In this document: positions 63,821 through 64,000 of the stretch, in pieces
Layout: every line of letters starts with the position of its first letter
Numbering within the stretch: the first letter of the stretch is position 1
Source of the DNA: Mycolicibacter senuensis
GTDB taxonomy: Bacteria; Actinomycetota; Actinomycetes; Mycobacteriales; Mycobacteriaceae
Direction of reading: 5' to 3'
Assembly: GCF_002101885.1 (NCBI RefSeq)
Contig: NZ_LQPS01000033.1
Location: forward strand, 62,001 to 126,000
DNA length: 64,000 bases
The notes under the pieces: model-generated
What the model saw: the letters and a program-made list of their open reading frames with translations, nothing else
Databases searched by the model: none
What the model was told of the DNA's origin: nothing
Program-made: the position numbers and the translations under genes

Positions 63821-64000
63821 ATGCGACTGACCCACTTCGGCCATTCCTGTCTGCTCGCCGATTTCGTCGACACCACGGTGCTGTTCGACCCCGGAATCTT
63901 CTCCCACGGGTTCGAGGGCATCATCGGTCTGTCCGCCATCCTGGTCACCCATCAGCACCCCGACCACGTCGACACGCAGCGCCTACCGGCGCTGATCGAC
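63821..64000 (+). CDS. Metallo-beta-lactamase-fold hydrolase, 3' end cut by window edge
   Basis: The first 60 codons are visible: MRLTHFGHSCLLADFVDTT, then VLFDPG and the metal-binding HxHxDH in THQHPDHVD. This is the start of a UlaG/RomA-like MBL-fold hydrolase. It corresponds in position to Rv0786c, divergent from purS. The substrate cannot be told. Confidence 0.85.
   Translation, partial: MRLTHFGHSCLLADFVDTTVLFDPGIFSHGFEGIIGLSAILVTHQHPDHVDTQRLPALID

Overview
The window is from a mycobacterium, most likely a non-tuberculous environmental species. It is high in GC, uses many GTG starts and leaderless promoters, and carries markers such as desA1, phoY2, pknD, mshD, glnR, lmeA, cysA2/sseC2, an encapsulin with its DyP cargo, and a PGRS protein. 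From memory of gene order, the backbone matches the M. tuberculosis Rv0824c to Rv0786c stretch read left to right. Several blocks break that synteny. No rRNA, tRNA, CRISPR array, insertion sequence or phage gene was recognised.

Region 1 (1-13190) is a catabolic island. One minus-strand operon encodes an acyl-CoA synthetase, two paired acyl-CoA dehydrogenases and an enoyl-CoA hydratase. A KshB-like reductase is divergent from it. A second minus-strand operon encodes an SDR, a Rieske oxygenase, a Baeyer-Villiger-type monooxygenase, a TauD-type dioxygenase, another SDR and an aldehyde dehydrogenase, with a divergent TetR regulator. Two of the promoters share the motif GAA(T/C)ACTATTC. Together these look like a pathway that oxidises a ring or ketone, then the aldehyde, then performs beta-oxidation.

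Region 2 (13200-31100) runs desA1, dus, an LCP cell-wall ligase and phoY2, then a large phosphate-uptake block: pstS3-pstC2-pstA1 forward, then pknD, pstS2, phoT, pstA, pstC and pstS in reverse. It has three binding proteins, two permease pairs and only one ATPase. mshD and glnR follow.

Region 3 (31100-38036) is backbone: lmeA, thiX, a polycysteine leader peptide, cysA2, sseC2, a small membrane protein, a nitrobindin-like protein, pabC, a YgfZ-like protein, a DUF3073 protein and purM. Many of these genes are predicted leaderless.

Region 4 (38071-51597) is a second catabolic island, sitting between purM and purF. It has a dehydrogenase pair, a second TauD paralog, two Rieske-type oxygenases each followed by a related small protein of about 110 residues, an SDR, an amidohydrolase, TetR and MarR regulators, and an AveC-like/MoxR/VWA operon. 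One of the two oxygenases has replaced the Rieske Cys2His2 ligands by four cysteines (C90, C93, C116, C119), and this is the most unusual feature of the window.

Region 5 (51730-64000) returns to the backbone: purF, an SCP-like protein, a membrane alpha/beta hydrolase, purL, pepC, DyP peroxidase plus encapsulin, a secreted PGRS protein without a PE domain, purQ, purS and the start of a metallo-hydrolase.
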